A stretch of 64,000 bases of DNA, taken from positions 682,001-746,000 of the forward strand of contig OZ245013.1 in assembly GCA_965223675.1 (NCBI GenBank), written 5' to 3'. Positions 8,971 through 17,395 of this stretch are shown piece by piece. The notes below the pieces were generated by a model. That model saw only the letters and a program-made list of their open reading frames with translations. It made no database searches and had not been told where the DNA came from. This DNA is from JAGQKC01 sp965223675 (GTDB lineage: Bacteria; Nitrospirota; Nitrospiria; Nitrospirales; UBA8639). A program made the position numbers and the translations under genes. Each line of letters starts with the position of its first letter. Positions within the stretch are counted from its first letter, which is position 1.

Positions 8971-9270
8971 GTGGCGTACGAAGTCGTCTTCCCCAGTGAA
9001 CGGGTTGAGCGCCTCTTCCATAAAGCCTTAAAAAAGATTCCTGCCGACTTTCAAGAAGCTATCATTGCGGCCATTCGGTCACTTCGTACGAATCCTCGAC
9101 CACAGGGTAAACGAACCAAAAAGTTAACGGGCGAGTTGATTGTATCAAAATTTGTTGCACAGTATAGATTGCGGGTGGGCTCCCATCGTGTGCTCTACGA
9201 TATTGACGACCAAAATAAAAAAGTAATCCTTTTGAAACTTGCTAAACGAGATAAACACACTTACAACTAA
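8971..9270 (+). CDS. RelE/ParE superfamily toxin
   Basis: A 99-residue protein starting at GTG 8971, immediately after the antitoxin stop. The pattern is RelE-like: two N-terminal helices (SERVERLFHKALKKIP, EAIIAAIRSLRTNP), then basic strands ending YRLRVGSHRVLYDID and a C-terminal LLKLAKRDKHTYN. The Arg residues in the YRLRVGSHRVLY strand and the terminal KRDKHTY are positioned like the catalytic basic residues of RelE mRNA interferases, so ribosome-dependent mRNA cleavage is likely. A gyrase-targeting ParE role cannot be excluded from sequence alone. Confidence 0.87.
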   Translation: MAYEVVFPSERVERLFHKALKKIPADFQEAIIAAIRSLRTNPRPQGKRTKKLTGELIVSKFVAQYRLRVGSHRVLYDIDDQNKKVILLKLAKRDKHTYN

Positions 9271-9448
9271 CTAGTAGGCATGTGCTGGTTTCTTTCTAAA
9301 TTTCTTGTGAGTACGTGTCCAATGTTTATTGACGAATTGAATTGTGTATACCAAACTAGCCTAGGACTAGTTTAACAGAGAAGTGGACGTTAGGCCTGAC
9401 GTTAGCACCTGTGATGCAAAGCTGATTAGAATCATAATAGATTATAGG

Positions 9449-9475
9449 AAAAGGGGACATTCTCTTTTTTATAGG
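9449..9475 (+). repeat. REP-like AAAAGGGGACATTCT motif, right of the TA pair
   Basis: A second copy of the AAAAGGGGACA...CTTTTTT motif, same orientation as the one at 8528-8560. The two bracket the toxin-antitoxin pair. Confidence 0.5.
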
Positions 9476-9584
9476 TTTCACTTCTACTTTCCGTGAATGG
9501 CCAACCAGTTAGTCGTAATGCATGCCTCTGAGAGAGGGAAGACGTCTTGGGCTACTCTCTAGCATTTTAGTACTTTAGTTGTTA

Positions 9585-9745
9585 CTGTTTTCCTTATTAT
9601 CGATATACGTTTTTCGGGAATGTCGACTTCTAAGATAAAAACTTTGACTTGTTAATTCACTTGCACGATGGTATTGGGATCGCTGATATAGCGAGGGGCG
9701 AGCTGCTGATACGCACGAGGCCGTCCTGATGCACTTCAATGCTAG
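9585..9745 (-). pseudogene. degenerate fragment of a Tex S1 domain
   Basis: The minus strand encodes, in pieces, a close relative of the C-terminal S1 domain of the tex gene at 12106-14259: VHQDGLVRIS, then (after a one-base loss) LAPRYISDPNTIVQVN, a TAA in place of a Gln codon, then QVKVFILEVDIPEKRIS. The intact Tex has HQDGLVHIS, SDPNTLVEVN and VSVLEVDLSRKRIS at the matching places. It lacks the rest of Tex and is disrupted, so it is a relic of a duplicated or transferred copy. Confidence 0.75.
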
Positions 9746-9757
9746 CCTAGCCAACAC

Positions 9758-10318
9758 TTAGATCGTCAAGCGGTCATAGAGTTTCCATTTCAAATAGTTT
9801 CCCGTAATTCTTAATGATTCCTGCTCGTCTTCTTTTGTCGCTTCGACTTTATTTGTTTCTAATGCATACCCCCCTGCTCCATCATCCATGTCAGGTGACC
9901 AAGCTTCTTCTTCATATCCGGGACGCCAAGAGGGAGCGCTGTACCCTTCAGAAGAAGTTCCATGGCCACTGAGCATGCCTTGAAGGCTTATTCCTTGTAA
10001 GGCCGAAAGCTTTCTTGGCATTTTGGTATTGTCCAACATTACTGGGACTATATTTTTCCCTTGCTTCATTGCCTCCGTATATTCCTTCTTCACTTCTTTA
10101 GACTTCCCTGAATGTGCACACCAAAACACCAATATGTTCATACAATCTTGGATGGCTGTGACAATTGTGGCCCGCCAAGGTTTGCCCTTGGGAATACTAT
10201 CTGTATCTAGAAAAACTGGTGCCCCAGAAATTCTGAGAATTTCGACGATAGGTTGGATGAGCGCTTTATCTTTTTGGCTATAGGAAATGAATAGAGATGG
10301 GGGAGCTTTCTTTGGCAT
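9758..10318 (-). CDS. TIR-domain protein
   Basis: Residues 6-115 (numbered from an ATG at 10318) form a TIR domain: box 1 PSLFISYSQKDKALIQPIV, then GAPVFLDTDSIPKGKPW, the strand ILVFWCAHSGKSKEVKKEY with a Glu placed like the catalytic Glu of NAD-cleaving TIR enzymes, and VPVMLDNTKMP. The remaining ~70 residues are acidic, low-complexity and end in KWKLYDRLTI. Bacterial TIR proteins usually act as NAD hydrolases or signal generators in antiphage defence. No partner gene (SIR2, Thoeris ThsA, CBASS cyclase) is adjacent. In-frame ATGs at 10330 and 10351 are alternative starts; none has a good ribosome binding site. Confidence 0.8.
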   Translation of the reverse strand: MPKKAPPSLFISYSQKDKALIQPIVEILRISGAPVFLDTDSIPKGKPWRATIVTAIQDCMNILVFWCAHSGKSKEVKKEYTEAMKQGKNIVPVMLDNTKMPRKLSALQGISLQGMLSGHGTSSEGYSAPSWRPGYEEEAWSPDMDDGAGGYALETNKVEATKEDEQESLRITGNYLKWKLYDRLTI

Positions 10319-10429
10319 AGAGATAGCTTTCATTAAAAACAATAGCATCATGCCATGAATATAGTTATTTATCTATCCCAGAAATAAAAAATCCTCGATA
10401 GCTTATTTTGTCGACAACGGTCCGAAAGA

Positions 10430-10620
10430 CTAGTGCCATCGTTTATCAAACGTAGAATCTAGCGTTGAACCCAGCGAAGGATCGTCGTATTCGACAGAGT
10501 ATTGCCACGTTCCTCTATCATCCCGACGAGATCGTGGTAGCTCAGTGTGTCTGTCATATACCGGCGAACGAAGAGCAGGTTGAAGTGGCGGCCTTTGAAG
10601 TATTTTGAAGAATTGGGTAG
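10430..10620 (-). pseudogene. IS6-family transposase N-terminal remnant
   Basis: Minus-strand translation gives KYFKGRHFNLLFVRRYM, then TDTLSYHDLVGMMEERG, then NTTILRWVQR, a TAG at 10459-10461, and after a frame change STFDKRWH. This order (F-x-G-R-H-F, S-Y-x-D-L-x-x-M-M-x-E-R-G, T-T-I-x-R-W-V-Q-R, F-x-K-R-W) is the N-terminal region of IS6-family DDE transposases. The catalytic domain and terminal repeats are missing, so it is a dead insertion-sequence relic. Confidence 0.7.
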
Positions 10621-10687
10621 GGTGTGCATGATTGGCATTGTGACAGATCAGGTGAGTGTATACCAATTCCTTCAAAGGAGGTTACCT

Positions 10688-11071
10688 ATGAGAATGCTTG
10701 CTGACTACAAGGTCCTCATTGACCACGCCTTCACTCTCAGCGCTAGTGAGACCCATACGCTAGAGTTCGAGTTGCCATCAGATGCCGCATTGCCGGCCGC
10801 AACTGGTGACGGAACTGCCCCGCAGCGCCCGCTCATCATGTTCACAGCAAATCCCACGAACAGTGCAAGTGGCCTCAACTGCGAGATCCGGATCAACGGT
10901 GACATGGCCATGTCAATCACTTTTAACGAAGGCGTGCGGCGGACATTGCACGAGAGTATTGGTGGGAATAGGTTCCTGCCTGGCGCGGTGAACAGTCTCG
11001 AGTTCAACGTGGTGGATGGTACGGGTAGCGTCAGCTTCTCAGATGTGGTGGTCTGGTTTCAGCGCACCTAG
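10688..11071 (+). CDS. hypothetical beta-rich protein
   Basis: The ATG at 10688 has a strong AAAGGAGG 8 bp upstream. The 127-residue product alternates polar and hydrophobic residues in strands (THTLEFELP, PLIMFTAN, LNCEIRINGDMAMSITFN, NSLEFNVVDGTGSVSFSDVVVWFQRT), suggesting a single beta-sandwich domain. There is no signal peptide or Cys pair. I do not recognise the family. It starts shortly after the IS6 remnant, so horizontal acquisition is possible. Codon use seems more GC-rich than the neighbouring TIR gene. Confidence 0.6.
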   Translation: MRMLADYKVLIDHAFTLSASETHTLEFELPSDAALPAATGDGTAPQRPLIMFTANPTNSASGLNCEIRINGDMAMSITFNEGVRRTLHESIGGNRFLPGAVNSLEFNVVDGTGSVSFSDVVVWFQRT

Positions 11072-11327
11072 GAGCATCTAGGATGGAAATGGTTCCAATA
11101 CCGCAAGGTTTGTGTTTGCAAATTTCTACTCCCGTACATATTTATTGAGAACTTCATATTGTGAATTGTTATCAACAAAGAGATGGGGGGCAAGTCACTT
11201 GCTTTATAATATTTCTTTACTTCGAGTCACGTGCTAACTTGCAGACATTCAGTCGACTTTAACTCCAGTTGTATGCGATTGACTTAGGGAAAGGTCAATA
11301 GAATCTTAACGGATCACAGGAAGAAAC

Positions 11328-12056
11328 ATGTTTGGCACCATATGCAATACCAAAGGTGAAAAAATTGACTACACGTTTCATCGGGGTGACATTAATGAGA
11401 AGATCATTGTTGTCATTGGGCATGGGGTCACAGGTAATAAGGATCGCCCATTTATCGTTACGTTAGCAGAAGCTTTGTCAAACGATGGTATCCCGACGCT
11501 CAGAATGTCGTTCTCTGGCAACGGCGACTCGGAAGGTCGATTCGAAGACTCCACGATCTCAAAGGAAGTAAAAGACCTGGGTTGTGTGATCGACGAGCTC
11601 GACGGCTGGAATATCCTATATGTCGGCCACAGCATGGGAGGAGCCGTCGGTGTTCTGGAGGCCAGCCAAGATGTGCGGATTGTCGGACTGGTGTCACTCG
11701 CCGGAATGGTCCATACAAAAGCGTTCGCGCAGCGCGAGTTCGATGACGTGACGCCGGATGAGGGTTTCATGTGGGATGACCCGAACTGCCCGCTGTCGCA
11801 GGCTTACATTGATGATACTACGGCTATCGAAACTGTCGTTCCCCATGCTCCATCGATCCAAGTCCCCTGGCTGCTCGTCCACGGCACCAAGGACGACGTG
11901 GTTCCACTCCAGGACTCGCTCGACATCTTTGAGAGAGCGAATGAACCTAAACAGCTTGTACAGATTGACGGTGCAGACCACGTGTTCTCCGAACATACGG
12001 GGGACATGGTCAAGGTCGTCCACGAATGGGTTCGAGGACAAATCAGACGGCGTTAG
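11328..12056 (+). CDS. alpha/beta hydrolase
   Basis: A 242-residue cytosolic serine hydrolase of the alpha/beta fold. The oxyanion region VIGHGVTGNKDRPF is followed by the nucleophile elbow YVGHSMGGAVG (Ser about residue 105), an acid in VHGTKDDVVP and the catalytic His in IDGADHVFSEH. The pattern resembles short-chain acyl esterases or peptidase-like hydrolases of the Hydrolase_4 type. The substrate is unknown. ATG at 11328 is preceded by AGGAAG. It faces the tex gene; the two stop codons are about 50 bp apart. Confidence 0.88.
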   Translation: MFGTICNTKGEKIDYTFHRGDINEKIIVVIGHGVTGNKDRPFIVTLAEALSNDGIPTLRMSFSGNGDSEGRFEDSTISKEVKDLGCVIDELDGWNILYVGHSMGGAVGVLEASQDVRIVGLVSLAGMVHTKAFAQREFDDVTPDEGFMWDDPNCPLSQAYIDDTTAIETVVPHAPSIQVPWLLVHGTKDDVVPLQDSLDIFERANEPKQLVQIDGADHVFSEHTGDMVKVVHEWVRGQIRRR

Positions 12057-12105
12057 ATCGGCCTTGCTTTGGATGGAGACATTGAGAATCAAGGCAAGTT
12101 TAGTT

Positions 12106-14259
12106 TTAGATCGACTCGCTTGGAACTGCTTTCATGGACAGTGAAATGCGCTTGCGGGAAAGGTCGACTTCTAACACAGAAACCTTGACGTGTTGGTTAA
12201 CTTCGACCAACGTATTGGGATCGCTGACAAAGTGATTGGCGAGTTGACTGATGTGGACAAGGCCATCTTGATGCACGCCGATATCAACAAAGGCCCCAAA
12301 TGCGGTCACATTGGTGATTACTCCATTCAGGATCATGCCAGGTTCAACCTGCTCAATTGATTGGACATTTTCATCAAATCGTACTGCTTCAAATTCGTCT
12401 CGTGGATCACGGCCGGGTTTGGCCAATTCGTTGAGAATATCAATTAAGGTTGGTTTACCTACGTCTTCCGTGATGTATCGATTGAGATCGATCGTCTTTT
12501 GTCTATCTAGGTCCCTCATCAATTCCTTTACCGTGCAGCCCAAATCTTTTGCCATCGTATTGACCACGGGATATCGTTCTGGATGCACGGCACTAGCATC
12601 CAGTGGATGCTCTCCATCTGTAATACGCAAAAATCCTGCAGCTTGTTCAAAGGCTTTCGCTCCCAAGCGAGGAACCTTCTTGAGAGCTGTTCTGTCTTTG
12701 AAGGGACCATGTTCTTGTCGATACCCGACAATGTTATTGGCCAGTTGCGGACCGACACCTGAAACGGCGGTGAGGAGTTGAGGACTGGCGATATTGACAT
12801 CCACTCCAACTCGATTCACGCATCTCATGACCACATCCTGAAGGCGTCGTTTTAAAATGCCTTGATCTACATCATGCTGATACTGTCCGACTCCGATAGC
12901 CTTGGGATCAATTTTAATGAGTTCAGCTAGGGGGTCCATGAGTCGCCGACCAATGGAGACGGCTCCACGCACGGTCACATCTTGATCAGGGAATTCTTCA
13001 CGGGCTACTGCAGAGGCTGAATAGATGGAGGCCCCGCTTTCGTTCACCATGACGAGGGGAATGTTCGCCGGTAACGTCAATTCACGAAGAAAGGTTTCAG
13101 TTTCCCTTCCAGCTGTTCCATTGCCAATGGCGATGGCCTCAATCTCGAAGCGCTGACACAGATCGACCATTGTCTTTCCTGATTTGGCCGCTGCCGCTTG
13201 CCCTTGATGTGGGAAAATAGTTTCGGTATGCAATAAATTCCCTTGCCTGCTTAAACACACTACTTTGCATCCAGTGCGAAACCCCGGATCAATAGCTAGC
13301 ACCGCTTTCTGCCCTAAGGGTGAAGCCATGAGTAGCAGCTGGACGTTCTGAACAAAGACTTCAATGGCGGTTTGATCTGCACGAGCTTTTGTCGCCACCC
13401 GAGTTTCCGTTTCCATTGAAAGAGACAACAATCGGGTAAAGCTGTCTTGGATAGCCATACGGACCTGATCTGAGGCTGGTCCTTTTTCTTTGAGAAAGAG
13501 TCGATTCAGAATCGACAAGGCAGTCGCTTCAGGTACGATCACGCGAAGACTCAAGAAACCTTCTTGTTCTCCTCGGCGCATGGCGAGTACACGATGTGAG
13601 GGTGCGGTCGCCACTGGTTCTTCCCATTCGGCATAAGCTCGATATTTGCTGGCTTGTACGTCCTTTCCTCGCATGCCTGTGGATTTGAAGATGCCTTGTT
13701 CTAAAAACAAGGCACGCATAGATGTGCGGGCTTGCTGATCTTCGTTGATCCATTCGGCGATAATATCGCGTGCACCTGTCAATGCATCTCCTCCGGACTC
13801 CACCCCCTTGTCTGGATTGAGATACATTTCCGCTTCTCTGAAGATATCAACCTCCTTATTTTGCGCCCAGAGGGTTTGCGCGAGTGGTTCTAACCCATTT
13901 TCTTTTGCGACCATGGCTCGAGTGCGTCGTTTGGGACGATAGGGGAGGTACAGATCCTCTAACTCCGACATCGAGGTTGCAGCTTGAATATGTTCTTTTA
14001 GATCGTCCGTGAGCTTACCTTGTTCCTCCAGTGACGCCAAAATGGCCGAGCGACGTTTGTCTAATTCTCGCAGTTGGGTTATTCGGTCTCGAATGGACGT
14101 AATCAGGACCTCATCTAATCCGCCTGTTTTTTCTTTTCGGTAGCGTGCAAGAAACGGTACTGTGGCACCGTCATCCAAAAGCTCAACCGTGGCTGCTACC
14201 TGTTGATTTCCAATGCCAAGTTCTGAAGCAATAGTGTGGAATTGCCGTTCTGATTCCAT
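12106..14259 (-). CDS. tex: Tex family transcription accessory protein
   Basis: 717 residues, slightly shorter than typical Tex (about 770). Domains in order: N-terminal Tex_N helical region with VPFLARYRKEKTGGLDE, a YqgF-like RNase H-fold domain (VLAIDPGFRTGCKVVC and IAIGNGTAGRETE), SAVAREEFPD, a helix-hairpin-helix region (AVSGVGPQLANNIV and VPRLGAKAFEQAAGFLRI), and a C-terminal S1 RNA-binding domain (PGMILNGVITNVTAFGAFVD, HQDGLVHISQLA). Tex binds nucleic acid and influences transcription and gene expression broadly. No obvious damage. A broken copy of its S1 domain lies at 9585-9745. Confidence 0.95.
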   Translation of the reverse strand: MESERQFHTIASELGIGNQQVAATVELLDDGATVPFLARYRKEKTGGLDEVLITSIRDRITQLRELDKRRSAILASLEEQGKLTDDLKEHIQAATSMSELEDLYLPYRPKRRTRAMVAKENGLEPLAQTLWAQNKEVDIFREAEMYLNPDKGVESGGDALTGARDIIAEWINEDQQARTSMRALFLEQGIFKSTGMRGKDVQASKYRAYAEWEEPVATAPSHRVLAMRRGEQEGFLSLRVIVPEATALSILNRLFLKEKGPASDQVRMAIQDSFTRLLSLSMETETRVATKARADQTAIEVFVQNVQLLLMASPLGQKAVLAIDPGFRTGCKVVCLSRQGNLLHTETIFPHQGQAAAAKSGKTMVDLCQRFEIEAIAIGNGTAGRETETFLRELTLPANIPLVMVNESGASIYSASAVAREEFPDQDVTVRGAVSIGRRLMDPLAELIKIDPKAIGVGQYQHDVDQGILKRRLQDVVMRCVNRVGVDVNIASPQLLTAVSGVGPQLANNIVGYRQEHGPFKDRTALKKVPRLGAKAFEQAAGFLRITDGEHPLDASAVHPERYPVVNTMAKDLGCTVKELMRDLDRQKTIDLNRYITEDVGKPTLIDILNELAKPGRDPRDEFEAVRFDENVQSIEQVEPGMILNGVITNVTAFGAFVDIGVHQDGLVHISQLANHFVSDPNTLVEVNQHVKVSVLEVDLSRKRISLSMKAVPSESI

Positions 14260-14460
14260 CCTGTCCGCGCATCCTCCATGCCTAAGAAAGTGAATAGGCT
14301 AACAACATACCATAGTACAACTCTAAGTAGATGGCGCAATCAATTATTAAAGGAGCAGAGTTCATGATAAAGACCACATCGTAAATTCTTGACACCGCTT
14401 TGCTGGCCAACTAGCCTTTCTTGCTAAAGTGATTCAAAATCTTCATAGGAGAATATTGCA

Positions 14461-14826
14461 ATGCCTAAATTAATTGAAGAGCCTTCAGTGATCACAGCAG
14501 CAGGGAATAAGCCTAAACGGATAGAAGAATATGCAGGACGCGTCGCGACCAAGGACGAGTCGATCAGCATTGCCAGAATGGTGTCACCTCAGGGCTGGAT
14601 TGAGCCTGGGCAGCGTCCAGAGTTTACAGAGACGACCGTGGTACTCAAAGGCATGCTGCGAGTCGAGCATGAGCAGGGCGCCTTTGATGTGTATGCTGGG
14701 CAAGCTATTGTGTGTTCACCAGGGGAATGGGTTCGGTATAGCTCACCAGAACAGGGTGGCGCGGAATATGTCGCGGTCTGTGTGCCAGCCTTTTCCCCCG
14801 ATACGGTTCATCGCGATCCTGAATGA
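14461..14826 (+). CDS. cupin-domain protein
   Basis: 121 residues forming one small beta-barrel cupin: motif 1 region PGQRPEFTETTVVLKGMLRVEHE and motif 2 region VYAGQAIVCSPGEWVRYSSPE. The usual metal-binding His pair of motif 1 is largely replaced (Arg-Pro-Glu-Phe and Glu), so metal binding is doubtful. A ribosome binding site (AGGAG) lies 9-10 bp before ATG 14461. It is a single gene followed by the hairpin-rich RNA-like element. Function unknown; many such cupins bind small ligands or sugars. Confidence 0.8.
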   Translation: MPKLIEEPSVITAAGNKPKRIEEYAGRVATKDESISIARMVSPQGWIEPGQRPEFTETTVVLKGMLRVEHEQGAFDVYAGQAIVCSPGEWVRYSSPEQGGAEYVAVCVPAFSPDTVHRDPE

Positions 14827-14911
14827 TCGAGCATTGGCGCATTAATTCGAAAGAAATTTTTTGAAAGCAGGATAGGATGTTACGTGATCGTGTCTATGCG
14901 GTCGAAGACAG

Positions 14912-15035
14912 AGCACCACGGGTTGACCCGTGGGTGAATGAGCCCTCCTAAGTCCTGCTGGGTTTTGTCTGCAGGGCTTAGGTCAGCTTCGAAGGAAGCT
15001 GTAACCGTAAGCACCCCGGGCATGCCCGGGGGAAT
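14912..15035 (+). ncRNA. multi-hairpin structured RNA element, possibly solo HEARO/omega-RNA
   Basis: Four clean hairpins follow one another: CCACGGG/CCCGTGG at 14916-14933 (TTGA loop); a 12-bp stem CCTAAGTCCTGC/GCAGGGCTTAGG at 14947-14982; CAGCTTC/GAAGCTG at 14984-15001 (GAAG loop); and CCCCGGG/CCCGGGG at 15014-15031. They are joined by short linkers and the last is followed by GGAATCTATGTGA. It does not look like a terminator: four stems, no T-run, and no flanking gene it would serve. Compact multi-stem elements ending at a GTGA-type site recall HEARO RNAs, the omega-RNAs of IscB, which often occur without a nearby protein. That identity is from memory of the class and needs a covariance-model search. 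Confidence 0.5.
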
Positions 15036-15929
15036 CTATGTGAGGACTTTCTCTTCTGTCTTGACGGTTTTTTTGATGGGGTTCTCTTCGCCGGTTGATC
15101 CAATTTGAGGATTTGGGGCAGGTCTAAATTGGTAAAGTGATGGTTCTTCTAGAAAGGGCAATGCCAGGAGACGCAGCCAAGTCAGTTGAATAGGGTCTCT
15201 GTAGTGTTCGAGGCCGATGGTCATGTACTCATGGCCGAGAAGCGGTTGATGTTGATATGTCCCAAACACGCGATCCCATACCGAGAGGTTAAACCCAAAA
15301 TTTCGATCGGTTTCTTCAGTGATGACTGAGTGATGAATACAATGCATATCTGGTGTCACGACTATCCATCTCAGCATACGATCCAACCGCAATGGCATGC
15401 GGACATTACTGTGGTTAAACATGGCCGTAGCGTTAAGCAACACTTCGAAAATGAGTACGGTACTCGGTGAAGCCCCTATGACTAAGATGGTCCCGATTTT
15501 GATGAACATCGAGATAATAATTTCACCTGGATGAAAGCGTACACCGGTGGTCACGTCAAGCTCAATGTCCGAATGATGAACCTTATGCAGGCACCACAAC
15601 ATCGGTATTGTGTGAAACAGTACATGTTGCCCGTAGACGACCAAGTCGAGCACAAGGATAGCAACTACAAGTTCCACCCACTCGGGCCACACGGTAAGAT
15701 TCAGGAGGCCCCATCCTTTCGATTGGGCAAGGAGGGCTGCCCCGATGGCGCCTGACATAAAAAATATACGTAAGATCAGCGCGTTAGTCGTCGACATCAT
15801 GAGGTTGATGATCCAGCGTGTTGATTTCTTTTGGAATGATTGGCGTCGTGGGGCGTTGATTTCCCAGCATGCCATACTGACGAGGATGCTTAAAAAGGCA
15901 GCGAAGCGAATGACGTGGTCAGTGTCCAA
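15036..15929 (-). CDS. sterol desaturase / fatty acid hydroxylase family protein
   Basis: A 297-residue membrane protein with the di-iron His-box pattern of the family: HVLFH (about residue 107), HKVHH (about 120) and HCIHH (about 200), set between four or more hydrophobic helices. Enzymes of this family oxidise fatty acids, carotenoids or sterols in the membrane using O2. The C-terminal polar tail ends KTEEKVLT, and its TAG stop is formed by the CTATGTGA edge of the hairpin element downstream, so the original C-terminus may have been altered. No linked lipid-synthesis genes, so the substrate is unknown. Confidence 0.87.
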   Translation of the reverse strand: MDTDHVIRFAAFLSILVSMACWEINAPRRQSFQKKSTRWIINLMMSTTNALILRIFFMSGAIGAALLAQSKGWGLLNLTVWPEWVELVVAILVLDLVVYGQHVLFHTIPMLWCLHKVHHSDIELDVTTGVRFHPGEIIISMFIKIGTILVIGASPSTVLIFEVLLNATAMFNHSNVRMPLRLDRMLRWIVVTPDMHCIHHSVITEETDRNFGFNLSVWDRVFGTYQHQPLLGHEYMTIGLEHYRDPIQLTWLRLLALPFLEEPSLYQFRPAPNPQIGSTGEENPIKKTVKTEEKVLT

Positions 15930-16210
15930 TGGGGAGTCGTGGCAGGTTGTTAATCAGGTTCCCCTTTACGTGAGCTCTATAAGACTTTTCGGTTACTTTT
16001 CTTACGTTCTTGACTGTTGTTGGCTCAGAGCAGGAGTCGGACGTGCTTTAAATGAGTAATAATGCTTAGGTTTTTCTGTAAATTTTCTGTCCGTAAGACG
16101 AGCGAAAAGCCAATGAAAATCTTAGGGAAAGTTGTTCAAAGCTCGGTAAATAGAGTACCCTCATCCCATATACCCCTCTTTCGACTAATAGCCTCACTTC
16201 CTTTTACTGT

Positions 16211-16741
16211 GTGACACTTATTGGGATCTCGGTGTGGGTCCGCATTACCCCTTTAAGACACACGTTGGACCGCATGAATTCGCATTTACGCACTCCTTTT
16301 CCTCAGTTGATTGTGGGATTTATTCTAGCTCTAGTGATTGGGGTCTATTTTTCTGTGGTCGTATTAAGAGATACTCTCTCTAACCAAACACACAAAGAGG
16401 TTAATGTGCCAAGCGAGGTGGTCACCGGCTGGGCTAAGACGTTTCCGCATGCGCCCACATTGGCTGTAGCTCTGACGACAGAACACTTTCGTGATGGACG
16501 GTCTCCTGAAGTCTGGGTTGAAGATATGCGAGGTATCTGGTCACAATTACGATTTCGCTATCGAACAGGCAAAGTACAGTCAGGGTGGACTGAAGGTGAA
16601 ACTGCACTCGTCATCTTCAAAGCCACTAGTAGCAGTATTTGGGGAGAACGCGATCGGTATGAGGAATATCGATTGATTAAGAATTCTCAAGGCCAATGGC
16701 TGATCGATCAGTTCCGCCTAGTGAATGATCAGATTCTGTAA
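16211..16741 (+). CDS. membrane-anchored hypothetical protein
   Basis: An open frame of 176 residues; the most sensible start is ATG 16274 (MNSHLRTPFPQ), giving 155 residues with one N-terminal membrane helix (LIVGFILALVIGVYFSVVV). The extracytoplasmic part (about 115 residues) looks like a small alpha+beta fold, with VWVEDMRGIWSQLRFRYRTGK and EYRLIKNSQGQWLIDQFRL resembling an NTF2/SnoaL-like or DUF4440-like layout. That resemblance is weak. No clear ribosome binding site was found for either start. Function unknown. Confidence 0.6.
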   Translation: MTLIGISVWVRITPLRHTLDRMNSHLRTPFPQLIVGFILALVIGVYFSVVVLRDTLSNQTHKEVNVPSEVVTGWAKTFPHAPTLAVALTTEHFRDGRSPEVWVEDMRGIWSQLRFRYRTGKVQSGWTEGETALVIFKATSSSIWGERDRYEEYRLIKNSQGQWLIDQFRLVNDQIL

Positions 16742-16876
16742 GGACTTTGTTTCTTCAGGATATTTCTCACAGACTTGTAAAAAGATATGAACCGCTAAAT
16801 GAATTTTGCTATACATTCAATGAGTAGATACAAGGTTTGGAGTAATCTTGCAATCTCAAAGAAGTGAGGTGCGGTA

Positions 16877-17395
16877 ATGCAGGGCTATCGCGTATCAATT
16901 CCTGGACGTCGGGATATTAATGTTTTAGCCCAACAGCCGAGTAGTGCTGTTATAACTGTGCTCCACATCGCGTTGTCAATTGTCGTGTTCAATCTCGTAC
17001 TCGCGGGTCCCCCGACGAGTGCGATGGCTGAAGAAGAAGCCACCATGGTCTGTAAAGGCGGACCGGAGATTACCTTTCAAACCGAATTTCTTATGGAACT
17101 GAATAAGATCGTGGTGACCCATCTGACCGTTCACTTCAGGAAAGGTATGGGCAAAACCGACTCAATGGGTAGAAATCTCAATAGAGGCGAGTGCGGACTA
17201 CTCGATCGCGTCTTTTCTTCAAGACATCGCAGTTCAGTATCGGCCATAGTTAACGACATGAAGCTAAAGGTTCATGGCGGAAGAATTACCGCCAAACCAA
17301 CCGGGAGGCCTTGGGTAGACCTCACGTTAAGTAACCAGCCTGTACAATTTCCAGTCGTGATTGACAAGTTTGGTGCAATCCGCTCAGCAAAATAG
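16877..17395 (+). CDS. exported hypothetical protein
   Basis: 172 residues with an N-terminal hydrophobic helix (about residues 24-44) ending near TSAMAEEE, consistent with a signal peptide cleaved after SAMA. The mature ~120 residues start MVCKGGPEITFQTEF and contain two Cys that could form a disulfide (Cys in VCKGG and GECGLLDR). No known family is recognised. The start ATG 16877 has AGGTGCGG just upstream. Followed by a long gene-poor stretch. Confidence 0.6.
   Translation: MQGYRVSIPGRRDINVLAQQPSSAVITVLHIALSIVVFNLVLAGPPTSAMAEEEATMVCKGGPEITFQTEFLMELNKIVVTHLTVHFRKGMGKTDSMGRNLNRGECGLLDRVFSSRHRSSVSAIVNDMKLKVHGGRITAKPTGRPWVDLTLSNQPVQFPVVIDKFGAIRSAK

Noticed and set aside
12060..12105. GCCTTG/CAAGGC hairpin between the hydrolase and tex
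   Set aside because: Only 6 bp stem with a long loop and a weak T-run; not convincing as a bidirectional terminator.
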